From Lachnospira pectinoschiza (GTDB lineage: Bacteria > Bacillota > Clostridia > Lachnospirales > Lachnospiraceae), in NCBI RefSeq assembly GCF_900103815.1, contig NZ_FNHZ01000002.1:1-64000 (forward strand): a DNA stretch of 64,000 nucleotides, given 5' to 3'. Position 1 is the first letter of the stretch. Each line of letters opens with the position of its first letter. Of the stretch, positions 18,360-27,615 are shown piece by piece. The notes under the pieces are model-generated. The model did no database searches. It was not told the DNA's origin and saw only the letters and a list, made by a program, of their open reading frames with translations. The position numbers and the translations under genes were made by a program.

Positions 18360-18779
18360 ATGATAGATAATAATTGCGCATATTGCGTTGAGGGTGAACT
18401 TGTTGCAAAGTTCGGTATTAAGATTTGTGAATTAGAGACATCAAAGGTTTATTTATTTAAAGAACAGTCACATCCAGGTAGATGTATCGTTGCTCATAAG
18501 AAGCATGTAGGTGATATGAACGAACTTACAGCTGAGGAAAGAGCTGCTTATTTTGAGGATGTTGCTAGAGTAGCACGTGCTATTATGAAGGCATTCAACC
18601 CAGATAAGGTAAATTACGGTGCTTATGGTGATACAGGTCATCATCTTCATTTCCATTTAACACCTAAGTATAAGGATGAATTTGAATGGGGTGGTACATT
18701 TGAAATGAACCCACAAAAGACATTCTTAACAGATGACAAATATGATGAAATGATCGCTAAGATTAAGGCTAATCTTTAA
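18360..18779 (+). CDS. HIT-family nucleotide-binding protein
   Basis: A 139-residue histidine-triad hydrolase. The triad HHLHFH is at about residues 94-99, with upstream IVAHKKHV typical of the fold. Family members hydrolyse nucleoside phosphoramidates or dinucleoside polyphosphates; the substrate here is not known. An N-terminal CxxC (residues 6-9) may bind zinc, as in Fhit/Hint-like branches. The gene follows a GGAG site and appears independent of pnp. Confidence 0.85.
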   Translation: MIDNNCAYCVEGELVAKFGIKICELETSKVYLFKEQSHPGRCIVAHKKHVGDMNELTAEERAAYFEDVARVARAIMKAFNPDKVNYGAYGDTGHHLHFHLTPKYKDEFEWGGTFEMNPQKTFLTDDKYDEMIAKIKANL

Positions 18780-18860
18780 TTTAGATTATGCTTAAATTTG
18801 GCTTGTTTTGTCATTATTTATAAATGCTACAAAGTTATTTTTAAAGGAGTTATAATATAT

Positions 18861-19604
18861 ATGTCAGGACATTCAAAATTTGCTAATATTGCCCATAAGA
18901 AGGCTGCAAATGATGCTGCTAAGGGTAAGATTTTTACTAGACTTGGTAAGGAAATTATGGTCGCAGTTAAAGAGGGCGGTCCAGATCCTAATAATAATAG
19001 CAAGTTAAGACAGGTTATTACAAAGTGTAAGGCAGCTAACATGCCTAATGATACAATTGATAGAGCTGTAAAGAAGGCTGCTTCTACAGATATGTCAAAC
19101 TTCGAATCTGTTACTTATGAAGGTTATGGCCCTAACGGTACAGCTATTATCGTTGAAGCTTTAACAGATAACCGTAATAGAGCTGCATCTAACATCCGTA
19201 ATGCCTTTACAAAGGGTGGCGGAAATGTTGGTACACCAGGTTGTGTATCTTTCATGTTTGATAACAAGGGACAGATTATTGTTCTTAAGGAAGATTATGA
19301 CAAGACTGCAGATGATTTAATGGAAATCGTATTAGATGCAGGCGCAGATGATTTAGTTGAAGAAGAGGAGTACTTTGAAATTTTAACAGCACCAGAAGAT
19401 TTTGATGCAGTTTCAACAGCACTTTCAGATGCAGACATTAAGATGTCTTCTGCAGAAGTTACAATGATTCCTCAGACAACTGTTGATTTAACAGCAGAAG
19501 AGGATTTAAAGAAGATGAGAATTATTCTTAAGCTTCTTGATGAAGAAGATGATGTACAGAACGTATATCATAACTGGAATGAACCAGAAGAAGACGAGGA
19601 ATAA
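18861..19604 (+). CDS. YebC/PmpR (TACO1) family protein
   Basis: A 247-residue member of the YebC family, annotated as DNA-binding transcriptional regulators and more recently linked to ribosome pausing relief. It opens with MSGHSKFANIAHKKAANDAA, the family hallmark, and has the YEGYGPNG and LTDNRNRAASNIRNAF motifs. I chose ATG 18861 after AAAGGAG; the longer frame from 18798 adds 21 residues not found in the family. Which of the two roles applies here cannot be told. Confidence 0.92.
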   Translation: MSGHSKFANIAHKKAANDAAKGKIFTRLGKEIMVAVKEGGPDPNNNSKLRQVITKCKAANMPNDTIDRAVKKAASTDMSNFESVTYEGYGPNGTAIIVEALTDNRNRAASNIRNAFTKGGGNVGTPGCVSFMFDNKGQIIVLKEDYDKTADDLMEIVLDAGADDLVEEEEYFEILTAPEDFDAVSTALSDADIKMSSAEVTMIPQTTVDLTAEEDLKKMRIILKLLDEEDDVQNVYHNWNEPEEDEE

Positions 19605-19684
19605 TTTTTAGCTAAGTTTTCTATAATAAGATAAGTCATTTAATAACAACGGGAGAGAATTTTTTTTTAAGGAGTTGTTGTATA

Positions 19685-20380
19685 ATGATTTTTACAGACA
19701 TTAAGATCAATACTAATCTTAATATTATAGTTAAACAAAAAAGCGAAGAACTACAATTCCATTCTAAAGTTGTTAGTGTTTTAAATGATAAGGTACTTAT
19801 TGATGCTATAAGGATGGATGGAAAGGCTGTAAAGCTTAGTTCAAGTCCTAATATAAGAATAGATATAATGGCATGCCCAGCTGGTGAAGCACCATATATG
19901 TTTACTAATGTTTTGGTGAAAATGACACGACATAACGGTCGTTTAGCATACCAGGTGACAGCTTTAAAAAGAGGTAAGAAGGTTAATAGAAGAGCAGCTG
20001 AGAGAATTTTTTTAGGTGTTAAAGGCAATGTTCAACTTGGAATTACTAAGAGTAATTTTGATGTGGTTGTTAAGGATATAAGCCAGACTGGTTTTTCTTT
20101 TGCGGCCTCTAGAAATCTAATTGATGCAGTGGATATGCCCGTTAAGCTTCGTTTTAAAGATGATTATAATATGATTGATATTGTTGGAAGAATTGTTAGA
20201 AAGACAGTTCTTGATGACAAGAAGGTTATATATGGTTGCCAATTGCTTATAAATAAGGATAGCTATCAAAGATACGTTCTTAATAAAGAAAAGGTCTACA
20301 CAGAGAAAATGAAGGCTAGTAAGAATGGATATTTTAGTCCAGCTAAACGTAATTTGATGCGAGCTTTAAAAGAAAGATAA
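19685..20380 (+). CDS. PilZ-domain protein, putative c-di-GMP receptor (YcgR-like)
   Basis: A 231-residue protein with an N-terminal YcgR-N-like beta domain (about 1-95) and a C-terminal PilZ domain. The PilZ ligand motifs are the Arg-rich stretch NRRAAERIF (about 101-109) and DISQTG (about 128-133). Such proteins bind cyclic di-GMP and often slow the flagellar motor. The window has other motility genes, which fits. It is preceded by AAGGAG and followed by a strong terminator, so it is probably monocistronic. Confidence 0.85.
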   Translation: MIFTDIKINTNLNIIVKQKSEELQFHSKVVSVLNDKVLIDAIRMDGKAVKLSSSPNIRIDIMACPAGEAPYMFTNVLVKMTRHNGRLAYQVTALKRGKKVNRRAAERIFLGVKGNVQLGITKSNFDVVVKDISQTGFSFAASRNLIDAVDMPVKLRFKDDYNMIDIVGRIVRKTVLDDKKVIYGCQLLINKDSYQRYVLNKEKVYTEKMKASKNGYFSPAKRNLMRALKER

Positions 20381-20391
20381 TAAGAATATAG

Positions 20392-20436
20392 ATAAGATGA
20401 ATTATAGTTAATACTATGATTCATCTTATTTTTTAT
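20392..20436 (+). terminator. Terminator of the PilZ gene
   Basis: An 11-bp perfect stem (20392-20402 with 20419-20429), with an inner ATAGT/ACTAT extension, is followed by a T run. Confidence 0.9.
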
Positions 20437-20494
20437 TTAGATTAATCTTAGATTAGATCTTTCCATAAAAAAATAAATCTGACAAATAGGCAAG

Positions 20495-20523
20495 AAAAAA
20501 GGGAAACGAAAAATTCGTTTCCC
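20495..20523 (-). terminator. Terminator of uxaC
   Basis: A perfect 10-bp stem (20501-20510 with 20514-20523). The A run on its left side becomes the U tract for minus-strand transcription. Confidence 0.9.
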
Positions 20524-20556
20524 TTATTATAGTTATTAGTAAAACTAAATAGATAA

Positions 20557-21975
20557 TTACTTAATGAATCTGTCAAAACCAAAGTATCTAACAGCGTTAT
20601 TGTATGAGATACCTTCAACAATCTTCTTAAGAGACTTATCATCTGCTGGGTATTCACCATTCTCAACCCATCCACCAATAAGTTCACACATAATTCTTCT
20701 GAAGTATTCATGTCTTGTGTAAGATAAGAAACTTCTTGAATCTGTAAGCATACCGATGAAGTTACCAAGAAGGCTTAAGTTAGCAAGTGATGTCATCTGG
20801 TTTGTCATACCAACCTTGTGATCATTGAACCACCAAGCAGAACCCTGCTGAATCTTACCAGCAGCTGTTGAATCCTGGAAACATCCAATAACTGTACCGA
20901 TAATAGCGTTCATGTTAGGGTTAAGTGAGTAGATGATTGTCTTAGGAAGCTCTTCTGTAGCTGAAAGTGCATTTAAGAATGCAGCCATTTCTGCTGAGCA
21001 GTCATAAGAGTTGATGCAATCATAACCTGTATCTGGTCCTAACTGAGAGTATCTTAACTTGTTGTTATCACGGATTGTACCGTAATGTAACTGCATAACC
21101 CAACCAAGTCTATTGTATTCCTTAGCAAGAGTAACCATGAAGGCTGTCTTAAACTTATCTCTTTCAAGATCAGTTAATTCATTGCCTGCAAATCTCTTAG
21201 CAAAGATTTCTTCGATTTCAGCGTCTGTATAAGGCTTGTACATAACGTATTCAAGAGCGTGATCAGATACGCAGCATCCCATAGAATCAAAGAATGCCAT
21301 TCTATCCTTTAATGCTTCTACTAATGTCTTGAATGAGTTAACCTTAATACCAGATCTTTCTGATAAGCTAGCCATGTAATCAAGATATTCAGGCTTTTCA
21401 ATGTTCATAGCCTTATCAGGTCTCCAAGCTGGTAAAACCTTAATATCGCTACATGTAGGATCTTCAGCGATAACCTTATGCCATTCAAGAGTATCGATAG
21501 GGTCATCTGTTGTACAGATTAACTTAACGTTAGACTGACGAATAAGTCCACGTACAGTCATTGAAGATTCCTGTAACTTAGCATTACAAATGTTCCAAAC
21601 TTCTTCAGCTGTATCACCATTTAATACACCTGTGTAACCAAAATATCTCTGAAGCTCTAAATGAGACCAGTGGTAAAGTGGGTTACCGATAGCAAGCTCA
21701 AGTGTTTCTGCCCACTTCTGGAACTTTTCGCGGTCGCTTGCATCTCCTGTGATATATTTCTCATCTACGCCGTTAGTACGCATCTGTCTCCACTTATAGT
21801 GGTCACCACCAAGCCAAACCTGTGTGATGTTCTCGAACTTTCTATCTTCAGCAATTTCTCTAGGGTTGATATGACAGTGATAATCAACGATAGGCATCTT
21901 GTCAGCGAAATCGTGGAAAAGATGCTGAGCTGTTGGTGTAGATAATAAAAAGTCTTTATCCATGAATTGTTTCAT
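20557..21975 (-). CDS. uxaC: Uronate isomerase
   Basis: Isomerises D-galacturonate to D-tagaturonate (and glucuronate to fructuronate), the first intracellular step of pectin sugar use. The 472-residue amidohydrolase-fold protein opens with the conserved MPIVDYHCHINPREIAED metal motif and has GNPLYHWSHLELQRYFGY and the late LHYGTIRDNN segment. AGGAGG precedes the ATG at 21975. It is divergent from uxaB across a 322-bp control region that carries a palindrome just downstream of the uxaC promoter. Confidence 0.96.
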   Translation of the reverse strand: MKQFMDKDFLLSTPTAQHLFHDFADKMPIVDYHCHINPREIAEDRKFENITQVWLGGDHYKWRQMRTNGVDEKYITGDASDREKFQKWAETLELAIGNPLYHWSHLELQRYFGYTGVLNGDTAEEVWNICNAKLQESSMTVRGLIRQSNVKLICTTDDPIDTLEWHKVIAEDPTCSDIKVLPAWRPDKAMNIEKPEYLDYMASLSERSGIKVNSFKTLVEALKDRMAFFDSMGCCVSDHALEYVMYKPYTDAEIEEIFAKRFAGNELTDLERDKFKTAFMVTLAKEYNRLGWVMQLHYGTIRDNNKLRYSQLGPDTGYDCINSYDCSAEMAAFLNALSATEELPKTIIYSLNPNMNAIIGTVIGCFQDSTAAGKIQQGSAWWFNDHKVGMTNQMTSLANLSLLGNFIGMLTDSRSFLSYTRHEYFRRIMCELIGGWVENGEYPADDKSLKKIVEGISYNNAVRYFGFDRFIK

Positions 21976-22011
21976 AATCCATAGTCCTCCTAAAATATAA
22001 TAAGAAATCCT

Positions 22012-22034
22012 CTGTAAAAATGTTTCGTTTACAG
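22012..22034 (-). promoter_or_regulatory. Candidate operator of uxaC
   Basis: CTGTAAA at 22012-22018 and TTTACAG at 22028-22034 form a perfect 7-bp inverted repeat with a 9-base centre. It lies just downstream of the predicted uxaC start site, a repressor position. The half TGTAAACG recalls LacI-family sites, but the spacing does not fit a standard cre. Confidence 0.5.
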
Positions 22035-22044
22035 CACTTCTTTA

Positions 22045-22073
22045 AAGATACAAAACTACAGAACAAAAATCAA
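22045..22073 (-). promoter_or_regulatory. Sigma-A promoter of uxaC
   Basis: On the minus strand, TTGATT (22073-22068) and TATCTT (22050-22045) are 17 bp apart. Nothing else recognisable fills the middle of this intergenic region. Confidence 0.6.
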
Positions 22074-22206
22074 GGTTTACCAACGAAAAAGCCAATAAAA
22101 ATACAAAATACAAGATATTTTTGAACAAATTTACTAAAAGGTATAGTTAAAAATAAGTAGTTAAATGTAAAAATTTTTGTTAATTTAATATCAATTGAAA
22201 ATACTG

Positions 22207-22235
22207 TTGATAATTGCAAATCACAATGATATTAT
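22207..22235 (+). promoter_or_regulatory. Sigma-A promoter of uxaB
   Basis: TTGATA at 22207-22212 and TATTAT at 22230-22235 have 17-bp spacing. Confidence 0.6.
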
Positions 22236-22265
22236 ATCTAAAGTAAGCCGTATTTAGGGGCAAAA

Positions 22266-22281
22266 ATGGGACTGTTCCCAT
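22266..22281 (+). promoter_or_regulatory. Palindrome upstream of uxaB
   Basis: ATGGGA and TCCCAT with a 4-base centre form a perfect inverted repeat between the uxaB promoter and its ribosome site. It could be an operator or an RNA hairpin. It differs in sequence from the uxaC and kdgA palindromes. Confidence 0.45.
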
Positions 22282-22297
22282 AAAAAGAAGGAGATTT

Positions 22298-23797
22298 ATG
22301 ATGCAAAGATTAAATAAGAGTATTACACATGCAGTTGACAGACCTGTTAAGGTTATGCAGTTTGGTGAAGGAAACTTCCTTAGAGCATTCGTAGACTATA
22401 TCTTCGATGTTACTAACGAGAAGACAGATTTCAACGGTGGTGTTGTTATTGTTAAGCCTATCGAATTCGGAAACCTTGACAGATTCCATGATCAGGAGTG
22501 CCAGTATACACTTCAGTTAAGAGGTTATGAGAATGGTCAGCCTAAGGAAATTACTCGTCAGATTACTTCAGTAGTAGATGCAGTTGCAGCTATTGAAGAC
22601 TATGAGAAGTTTATGGAATATGGAACAAGCGAAACACTTAGATTCATCGTTTCTAACACAACAGAAGCTGGTATTGTATTTGACGCTACAGATGATTTCA
22701 ATGCTTGCCCTCCAAAAACATATCCTGGTAAGTTAACAAAGTTATTATTTGAAAGATATAAGAAGTTCAATGGAGCAGCTGATAAGGGTCTTATCCTTCT
22801 TCCATGTGAACTTATTGCCGATAATGGTATAGAATTAAAGAAGTGCATTATGCAGTTTATCGATCTTTGGAAGTTAGAAGATGGATTTAAGACATGGGTT
22901 AACGAATGCTGTTCATTCTGTCCTACACTTGTAGATAGAATCGTACCTGGTTACCCAAGAGAAGATGCTGAAGCACTTTGCAAGGAGTGGGGTTATGAAG
23001 ATCAGTTAATCGATAGAGCTGAAACATTCGGTTTATGGGTTGTTGAAGCTGATACTAATATCACACTTGATCAGTTAAAGAAGGAACTTCCATTTGAAGA
23101 AGCTGGACTTAACGTAGTATTTACAAAGGATCATCATCCATACAAGGAAAGAAAGGTTAGAATCTTAAATGGTTCTCATACAAGTTTCGTACTTGCTTCA
23201 TTCCTTGCTGGTAACAATATCGTAAGAGAGTCTATGGACGATCCTACAATCAGACAGTACATGGAAGAAACACTTTATAACGAAGTTATTCCTACACTTT
23301 CATTATCTAAGGAAGACTGTGAAGAATTTACAAAGGCTGTTATTGATAGATTCCTTAACCCATTTGTAAAGCATCAGTTACTTGATATCTCACTTAACTC
23401 AGTATCTAAGTGGGAAGCTAGATGTTTACCTTCATTCTTAGGTTATGTTAATAAGTTCAATAAGTTACCTAAGTACTTAACATTCTCTATCGCAGCACTT
23501 ATGAGCTTCTACACATCACAGACAGAAGCTGAATTCAATGGTGGTATTGTATTACAGGGCGATAGAAACGGTGAGAAGTATAACATCCGTGATGACAAGG
23601 CTGTTCTTGATTTCTTCAAGGAAAACTCAGCTAAGTCTGCAGCAGAATTTACACATGCTTACCTTTCTAACACAGCATTCTTTGGTGGAGAAGATTTAAC
23701 TAAGGTTGCTGGTCTTGAAGAAGCTATTACTAACTACATTGATGACATCAGAAACAGAGGCATGAGAGCAGTTGTTACTGATTTAGTTAATGCTTAA
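22298..23797 (+). CDS. uxaB: Tagaturonate reductase (altronate oxidoreductase)
   Basis: Reduces D-tagaturonate to D-altronate with NADH. The 499-residue mannitol-dehydrogenase-family protein has a Rossmann start VMQFGEGNFLRAFVDYIFD, the VSNTTEAGI segment, and the catalytic helix region KVRILNGSHTSFVLASFLAG with the family Lys/Asn/His. Length matches UxaB. It acts directly after UxaC and before UxaA, whose gene lies downstream beyond a terminator-like hairpin. The second ATG of the two at the start (22301) would be equally possible. Confidence 0.95.
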   Translation: MMQRLNKSITHAVDRPVKVMQFGEGNFLRAFVDYIFDVTNEKTDFNGGVVIVKPIEFGNLDRFHDQECQYTLQLRGYENGQPKEITRQITSVVDAVAAIEDYEKFMEYGTSETLRFIVSNTTEAGIVFDATDDFNACPPKTYPGKLTKLLFERYKKFNGAADKGLILLPCELIADNGIELKKCIMQFIDLWKLEDGFKTWVNECCSFCPTLVDRIVPGYPREDAEALCKEWGYEDQLIDRAETFGLWVVEADTNITLDQLKKELPFEEAGLNVVFTKDHHPYKERKVRILNGSHTSFVLASFLAGNNIVRESMDDPTIRQYMEETLYNEVIPTLSLSKEDCEEFTKAVIDRFLNPFVKHQLLDISLNSVSKWEARCLPSFLGYVNKFNKLPKYLTFSIAALMSFYTSQTEAEFNGGIVLQGDRNGEKYNIRDDKAVLDFFKENSAKSAAEFTHAYLSNTAFFGGEDLTKVAGLEEAITNYIDDIRNRGMRAVVTDLVNA

Positions 23798-23854
23798 TTT
23801 AGTAAAAAGTTATACTTTAAGTATTGTTAGAGTAAATATTATATAATAATATAA

Positions 23855-23890
23855 AAGAGCGGGTGATAGTACTCATCCGCTCTTATTTAA
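23855..23890 (+). terminator. Terminator after uxaB or attenuator before uxaA
   Basis: A 12-bp stem with one G-U pair (23855-23866 with 23873-23884) and a 6-base loop is followed by a short T tract. It lies 45-80 bp ahead of uxaA, so it may set the ratio of uxaB to uxaA expression. Confidence 0.7.
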
Positions 23891-23932
23891 AGAAAAAAAG
23901 AGAGAATATAAATTATTTAAAGGGAGGATATT

Positions 23933-25420
23933 ATGCAGGAATTTATTAAGATTAATAAAGACGATAATGTCTGTGTTGCCTTAAAGCCAATCGCTAAGGG
24001 AACAACTGTAAATGTTGCTGGTGAGAATATTACTACAGTAGAAGATATTCCACAGGGACATAAGTTTGCTATTAAGCCTGTTAAGAAAGGTGATTCTGTA
24101 ATTAAGTATGGCTTTAGAATCGGTATTGCTCAGGCTGATGTTGAAGTAGGTGCATGGATTCATACACATAACTTAAAGACAGGTCTTGGAGAATTACTTG
24201 AATATAAGTATGAACCAACAGGACAGGTTGATAAGGTTGATGAAGAAAAGGCATATTTTGACGGTTATGTTAGAGAGAATGGCAAGGTTGGTGTAAGAAA
24301 TGAAGTATGGATTATTCCAACTGTAGGTTGTGTAAATTCAATTGCTAGAGCAATTGAAGCTAAGGCTAAGCTTCGTAAGCCAGAAGGTGTAGATGAAGTC
24401 GTAGCATTTACTCATCCATATGGATGTTCTCAGGTAACAGAAGATCAGGAGAACACAAGAACTGTACTTGCTGATTTAATTAACCATCCAAACGCAGGTG
24501 CTGTATTAGTACTTGGTCTTGGTTGCGAGAACTCAAGAATTGAAGTTTTAAAGAACTATATCGGTGAATATAATCCTGAGAGAGTTAAGTTCTTACAGGT
24601 TCAGGATGTAGACTATGAGCAGGATGATGCTGATAGAATCTTAGATGAACTTATGGCTTATGCTTCTCAGTTTAAGAGAGAAAAGGTTGATGCTAAGGAA
24701 CTTATCATTGGTATGAAGTGTGGTGGTTCTGATGGCTTATCAGGTATTACAGCTAACCCAACTGTAGGACAGTTCTCAGATATGTTAGTTGCTAAGGGTG
24801 GTACAACTATTCTTACAGAAGTACCTGAAATGTTTGGTGCTGAAACAATTCTTATGAATCGTTGCGAGAATGAAGAACTCTTTAATAAGACTGTACACTT
24901 AATCAACGATTTTAAGGAATACTTCATTAAGAACGGTCAGGAAATTTATGAGAATCCATCTCCAGGAAACAAGGATGGTGGTATTACAACACTTGAGGAT
25001 AAGTCACTTGGTTGTACACAGAAGTCTGGTTCTTCACTTGTAAAGGGTGTATTAGCTTATGGCGAACCTGTTAATACTAAGGGCCTTAATTTATTATCAG
25101 CTCCAGGTAATGATTTAGTTGCAGCTACAGCACTTGCAGCTTCTGGTGCTCAGATCGTTTTATTTACAACAGGACGTGGTACCCCATTTGCTTCACCAGT
25201 TCCTACTGTAAAGATTGCGACAAATTCAAGACTTGCTAATAAGAAGAGCAACTGGATTGACTTTAACTGCGGTAGAATCGTAGCTGATGATGTTCCAATG
25301 GAAACAGTATCTAAGGAATTATTCCAGTATGTATTAGATGTAGCTTCTGGTAAGAAGGTAAAGGCTGAAGAAGAAGGCTTCCATGACTTCGCTATCTTTA
25401 AGCAGGGCGTTACATTATAA
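23933..25420 (+). CDS. uxaA: Altronate dehydratase
   Basis: Dehydrates D-altronate to 2-keto-3-deoxygluconate. The 495-residue protein fuses an N-terminal SAF domain (about 1-90, with IGIAQADVEVGAWIHTHNLK) to the large UxaA domain, with GYVRENGKVGVRNEVWIIP, HPYGCSQ, GLGCENSRIE and MKCGGSDGLSGI. Cysteines of the iron site are present. A GGGAGG site precedes the ATG. It completes the galacturonate-to-KDG route with uxaC and uxaB. Confidence 0.96.
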   Translation: MQEFIKINKDDNVCVALKPIAKGTTVNVAGENITTVEDIPQGHKFAIKPVKKGDSVIKYGFRIGIAQADVEVGAWIHTHNLKTGLGELLEYKYEPTGQVDKVDEEKAYFDGYVRENGKVGVRNEVWIIPTVGCVNSIARAIEAKAKLRKPEGVDEVVAFTHPYGCSQVTEDQENTRTVLADLINHPNAGAVLVLGLGCENSRIEVLKNYIGEYNPERVKFLQVQDVDYEQDDADRILDELMAYASQFKREKVDAKELIIGMKCGGSDGLSGITANPTVGQFSDMLVAKGGTTILTEVPEMFGAETILMNRCENEELFNKTVHLINDFKEYFIKNGQEIYENPSPGNKDGGITTLEDKSLGCTQKSGSSLVKGVLAYGEPVNTKGLNLLSAPGNDLVAATALAASGAQIVLFTTGRGTPFASPVPTVKIATNSRLANKKSNWIDFNCGRIVADDVPMETVSKELFQYVLDVASGKKVKAEEEGFHDFAIFKQGVTL

Positions 25421-25457
25421 TTTAAAAATACATTAAAATATAATACGATATAAAAAG

Positions 25458-25498
25458 CTATCAAGATTTGTAATTTGAATCTTGATAGTTTTTTTTAT
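25458..25498 (+). terminator. Terminator of uxaA
   Basis: A perfect 11-bp stem (25458-25468 with 25478-25488) is followed by a long T run. It marks the left border of the AT-rich island. Confidence 0.93.
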
Positions 25499-25569
25499 AA
25501 ATAATTGAATTTATAAAATATATTTGTAATAATTAAAATATATATATTAATCTAATATGTGGGACTTAG

Positions 25570-26277
25570 ATGAGACTAGCTGTGTGTGATGATGAAAGAT
25601 CATTTATAGATGAATTTAGTTCAATAATGGAACAATTGAAACTAAAGTTAAATGATATATATGATATAGATTATTTTACAGAAGCTTCTGAATTGATAAG
25701 TGAATTAAAGAATGGGGAGAAGTATGATTTAATATGTTTGGACATTTGTATGCCGGATTATACAGGACTAGAAATTGGAAAATTTATTAGGGATATTTTA
25801 AAAGATGATGTATGTCAGCTTGTGTTTATTTCTTCAGAGACTCAATATGCTCTTGAACTTTTTAAACTTAGACCGATGGATTTTATTATAAAACCTATTA
25901 CAAAAGAAAAACTATCATCAGTTATAGAAATTGCTGAAAGATTAATTAATAATAATCATAGAATTTTTGAATACAGTTTTAATTCTATGAATTTTAAAAT
26001 TGCTTTGAGTAGCATTATGTATTTTTCAAGCGAAGCAAGAAAAATAGTAATTCATACAAAAGATGAAAATTATGAATTTTATGATAACTTGAAAAGAATT
26101 GAAAATGAATTGGATAAATATAATTTTTTTAGGATTCATCAATCATTTATTGTTAATGCGGTTTATATTAGCAGAGTTAAATCAAACGAAATAATTCTTT
26201 TGAATAATGAAGTATTACCAGTAAGTAGAAGCAGAAAGGATGAAGTAAAAAAATTATGTTTTATGAATTATCTTTAA
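25570..26277 (+). CDS. LytTR-family response regulator
   Basis: A 235-residue two-component regulator: receiver domain (about 1-120) with the phosphorylation Asp in LICLDICMPDYTG and the Lys in FIIKPITKEKL, then a LytTR DNA-binding domain (about 135-235) with FFRIHQSFIVNAVYI and ILLNNEVLPVSRS. This is the AgrA/VirR type. It overlaps the start of the kinase gene by 22 bp. Its ribosome site is weak (GGGA). The likely targets are the membrane genes downstream, but no clear pair of LytTR direct repeats was found. Confidence 0.92.
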   Translation: MRLAVCDDERSFIDEFSSIMEQLKLKLNDIYDIDYFTEASELISELKNGEKYDLICLDICMPDYTGLEIGKFIRDILKDDVCQLVFISSETQYALELFKLRPMDFIIKPITKEKLSSVIEIAERLINNNHRIFEYSFNSMNFKIALSSIMYFSSEARKIVIHTKDENYEFYDNLKRIENELDKYNFFRIHQSFIVNAVYISRVKSNEIILLNNEVLPVSRSRKDEVKKLCFMNYL

Positions 26278-27488
26278 ATCTATTATTCTTCTTAGTACAA
26301 TTAAATATTTTATATGAAATCCTAGGGTTCTCCTTTAATATAAGATTAGATATAAAAAGAGATTTTTTAAGAATATTTACAACTATTGTTATCGGGTTAA
26401 ATGTAATTCTTTATTATAGAAAGCTTGCGATGATGGTAATTGCAAGTGTATTTGTATTAATAATATTAAGTATTCAGGATTATAAGTATTGGAGAGATTA
26501 TTGGAAAAAAATCGTACTGTATGCTGTATATTTTACTTTAATTCATATTGTTGTATTTGTTATAAATGGCATGACTATAGATACTTTTTACTATCTTTAT
26601 ATAGTAATTATTGAGTATGCTTTGTTAAAAATAATTATTTATATTCAATCAGAAAAATATAATTCTTATGAGTGTTTTTCTTTTGTGATAACATCAGTCA
26701 TAGTAATGTGCTCTGCTTTTTTTATTGATACAAAAATAATTAATCAATCACAAGAAAAAATTATTTTATTTATTCTTTTACTATTTTCATATTTTATTTT
26801 TTATCTTTTGCATAAAAAAGAACTTAGAAAAAATGATATTAGTTTATTGAATGATAATCTAAAAAATTATAGAAGACAATTAGATGATATAAAGAAATCT
26901 AATAGTTATTTAAAATCTGTAAAACATGATTTAAATAATCATTTGTTGATTATAAAAAAATTAGCAGGAGATAATGATAAATTAAAAAAATATTTGAATA
27001 ATATAGATGCTATTGTTGATTGTAATAATTCCTATCTAGACACTGGTAATCTAGAAATAGATATGATAATAAACAGTAAATTATCGATTATGAAGGAGAA
27101 TGATATTGATTTTAATTATGAAGTAATTATACCTAATGATTTGAATATTAATTCCTTTGATTTTGTTATTATTTTGGCTAATTTATTAGACAATGCCATC
27201 ACAGCTTCTATTGAATGTGAGAAACCTGCTATAGATATTATAATTAGATATCAAATGGGTTTGATATATATAGAAGTAAAAAATAGTTGCGCATTATCGA
27301 ATGACTTTACTTATGATTTATTAAAAGAATCAGATTTACATTTTTTTAAAACCAGTAAAAAGAATAGCATTGAACATGGAATTGGTCTGAAAAATGTATA
27401 CTACACTGTGAAAAAATACAATGGTTCAATGTCAGTAGAAAGATATAGCGATAAATTTACTACTAGGATTTATATGGAGGATATCTAA
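26256..27488 (+). CDS. GHKL-type sensor histidine kinase (AgrC-like)
   Basis: A 410-residue membrane kinase with about six N-terminal membrane segments (residues about 1-185), a short coiled coil, and a GHKL ATPase domain. The phospho-acceptor region is VKHDLNNHLLIIK (about 224-236), the N box LANLLDNAITASIE and the G box IEHGIGLKNVYYT. It is the cognate partner of the LytTR regulator. Kinases of this class often sense peptides, yet no agrB/agrD-like genes are visible nearby. The codons are ATA-rich compared with the flanking metabolic genes. Confidence 0.9.
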   Translation: MFYELSLNLLFFLVQLNILYEILGFSFNIRLDIKRDFLRIFTTIVIGLNVILYYRKLAMMVIASVFVLIILSIQDYKYWRDYWKKIVLYAVYFTLIHIVVFVINGMTIDTFYYLYIVIIEYALLKIIIYIQSEKYNSYECFSFVITSVIVMCSAFFIDTKIINQSQEKIILFILLLFSYFIFYLLHKKELRKNDISLLNDNLKNYRRQLDDIKKSNSYLKSVKHDLNNHLLIIKKLAGDNDKLKKYLNNIDAIVDCNNSYLDTGNLEIDMIINSKLSIMKENDIDFNYEVIIPNDLNINSFDFVIILANLLDNAITASIECEKPAIDIIIRYQMGLIYIEVKNSCALSNDFTYDLLKESDLHFFKTSKKNSIEHGIGLKNVYYTVKKYNGSMSVERYSDKFTTRIYMEDI

Positions 27489-27491
27489 ATA

Positions 27492-27526
27492 TGTAAAAAA
27501 TTACATGAAAGAGGATGTTTTTTACA
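27492..27526. promoter_or_regulatory. Inverted repeat between kinase gene and effector genes
   Basis: TGTAAAAAA at 27492-27500 and TTTTTTACA at 27518-27526 form a perfect 9-bp repeat 17 bases apart. It lies just after the kinase stop and before the next gene. It may be an operator or a weak terminator. Confidence 0.4.
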
Positions 27527-27615
27527 GATTAATAATGTTTAAAGAATAATATGATATTTTTTTTATAGATAAATTCTGGCTAATGTATAGGAGGTTTATA
27601 TTTATAGAGGTTGGT

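Noticed and set aside
22012..22034. Catabolite-responsive element (cre) upstream of uxaC
   Set aside because: TGTAAACG fits one half, but the second half is one base too short and mismatched, so I kept it only as a general palindrome.
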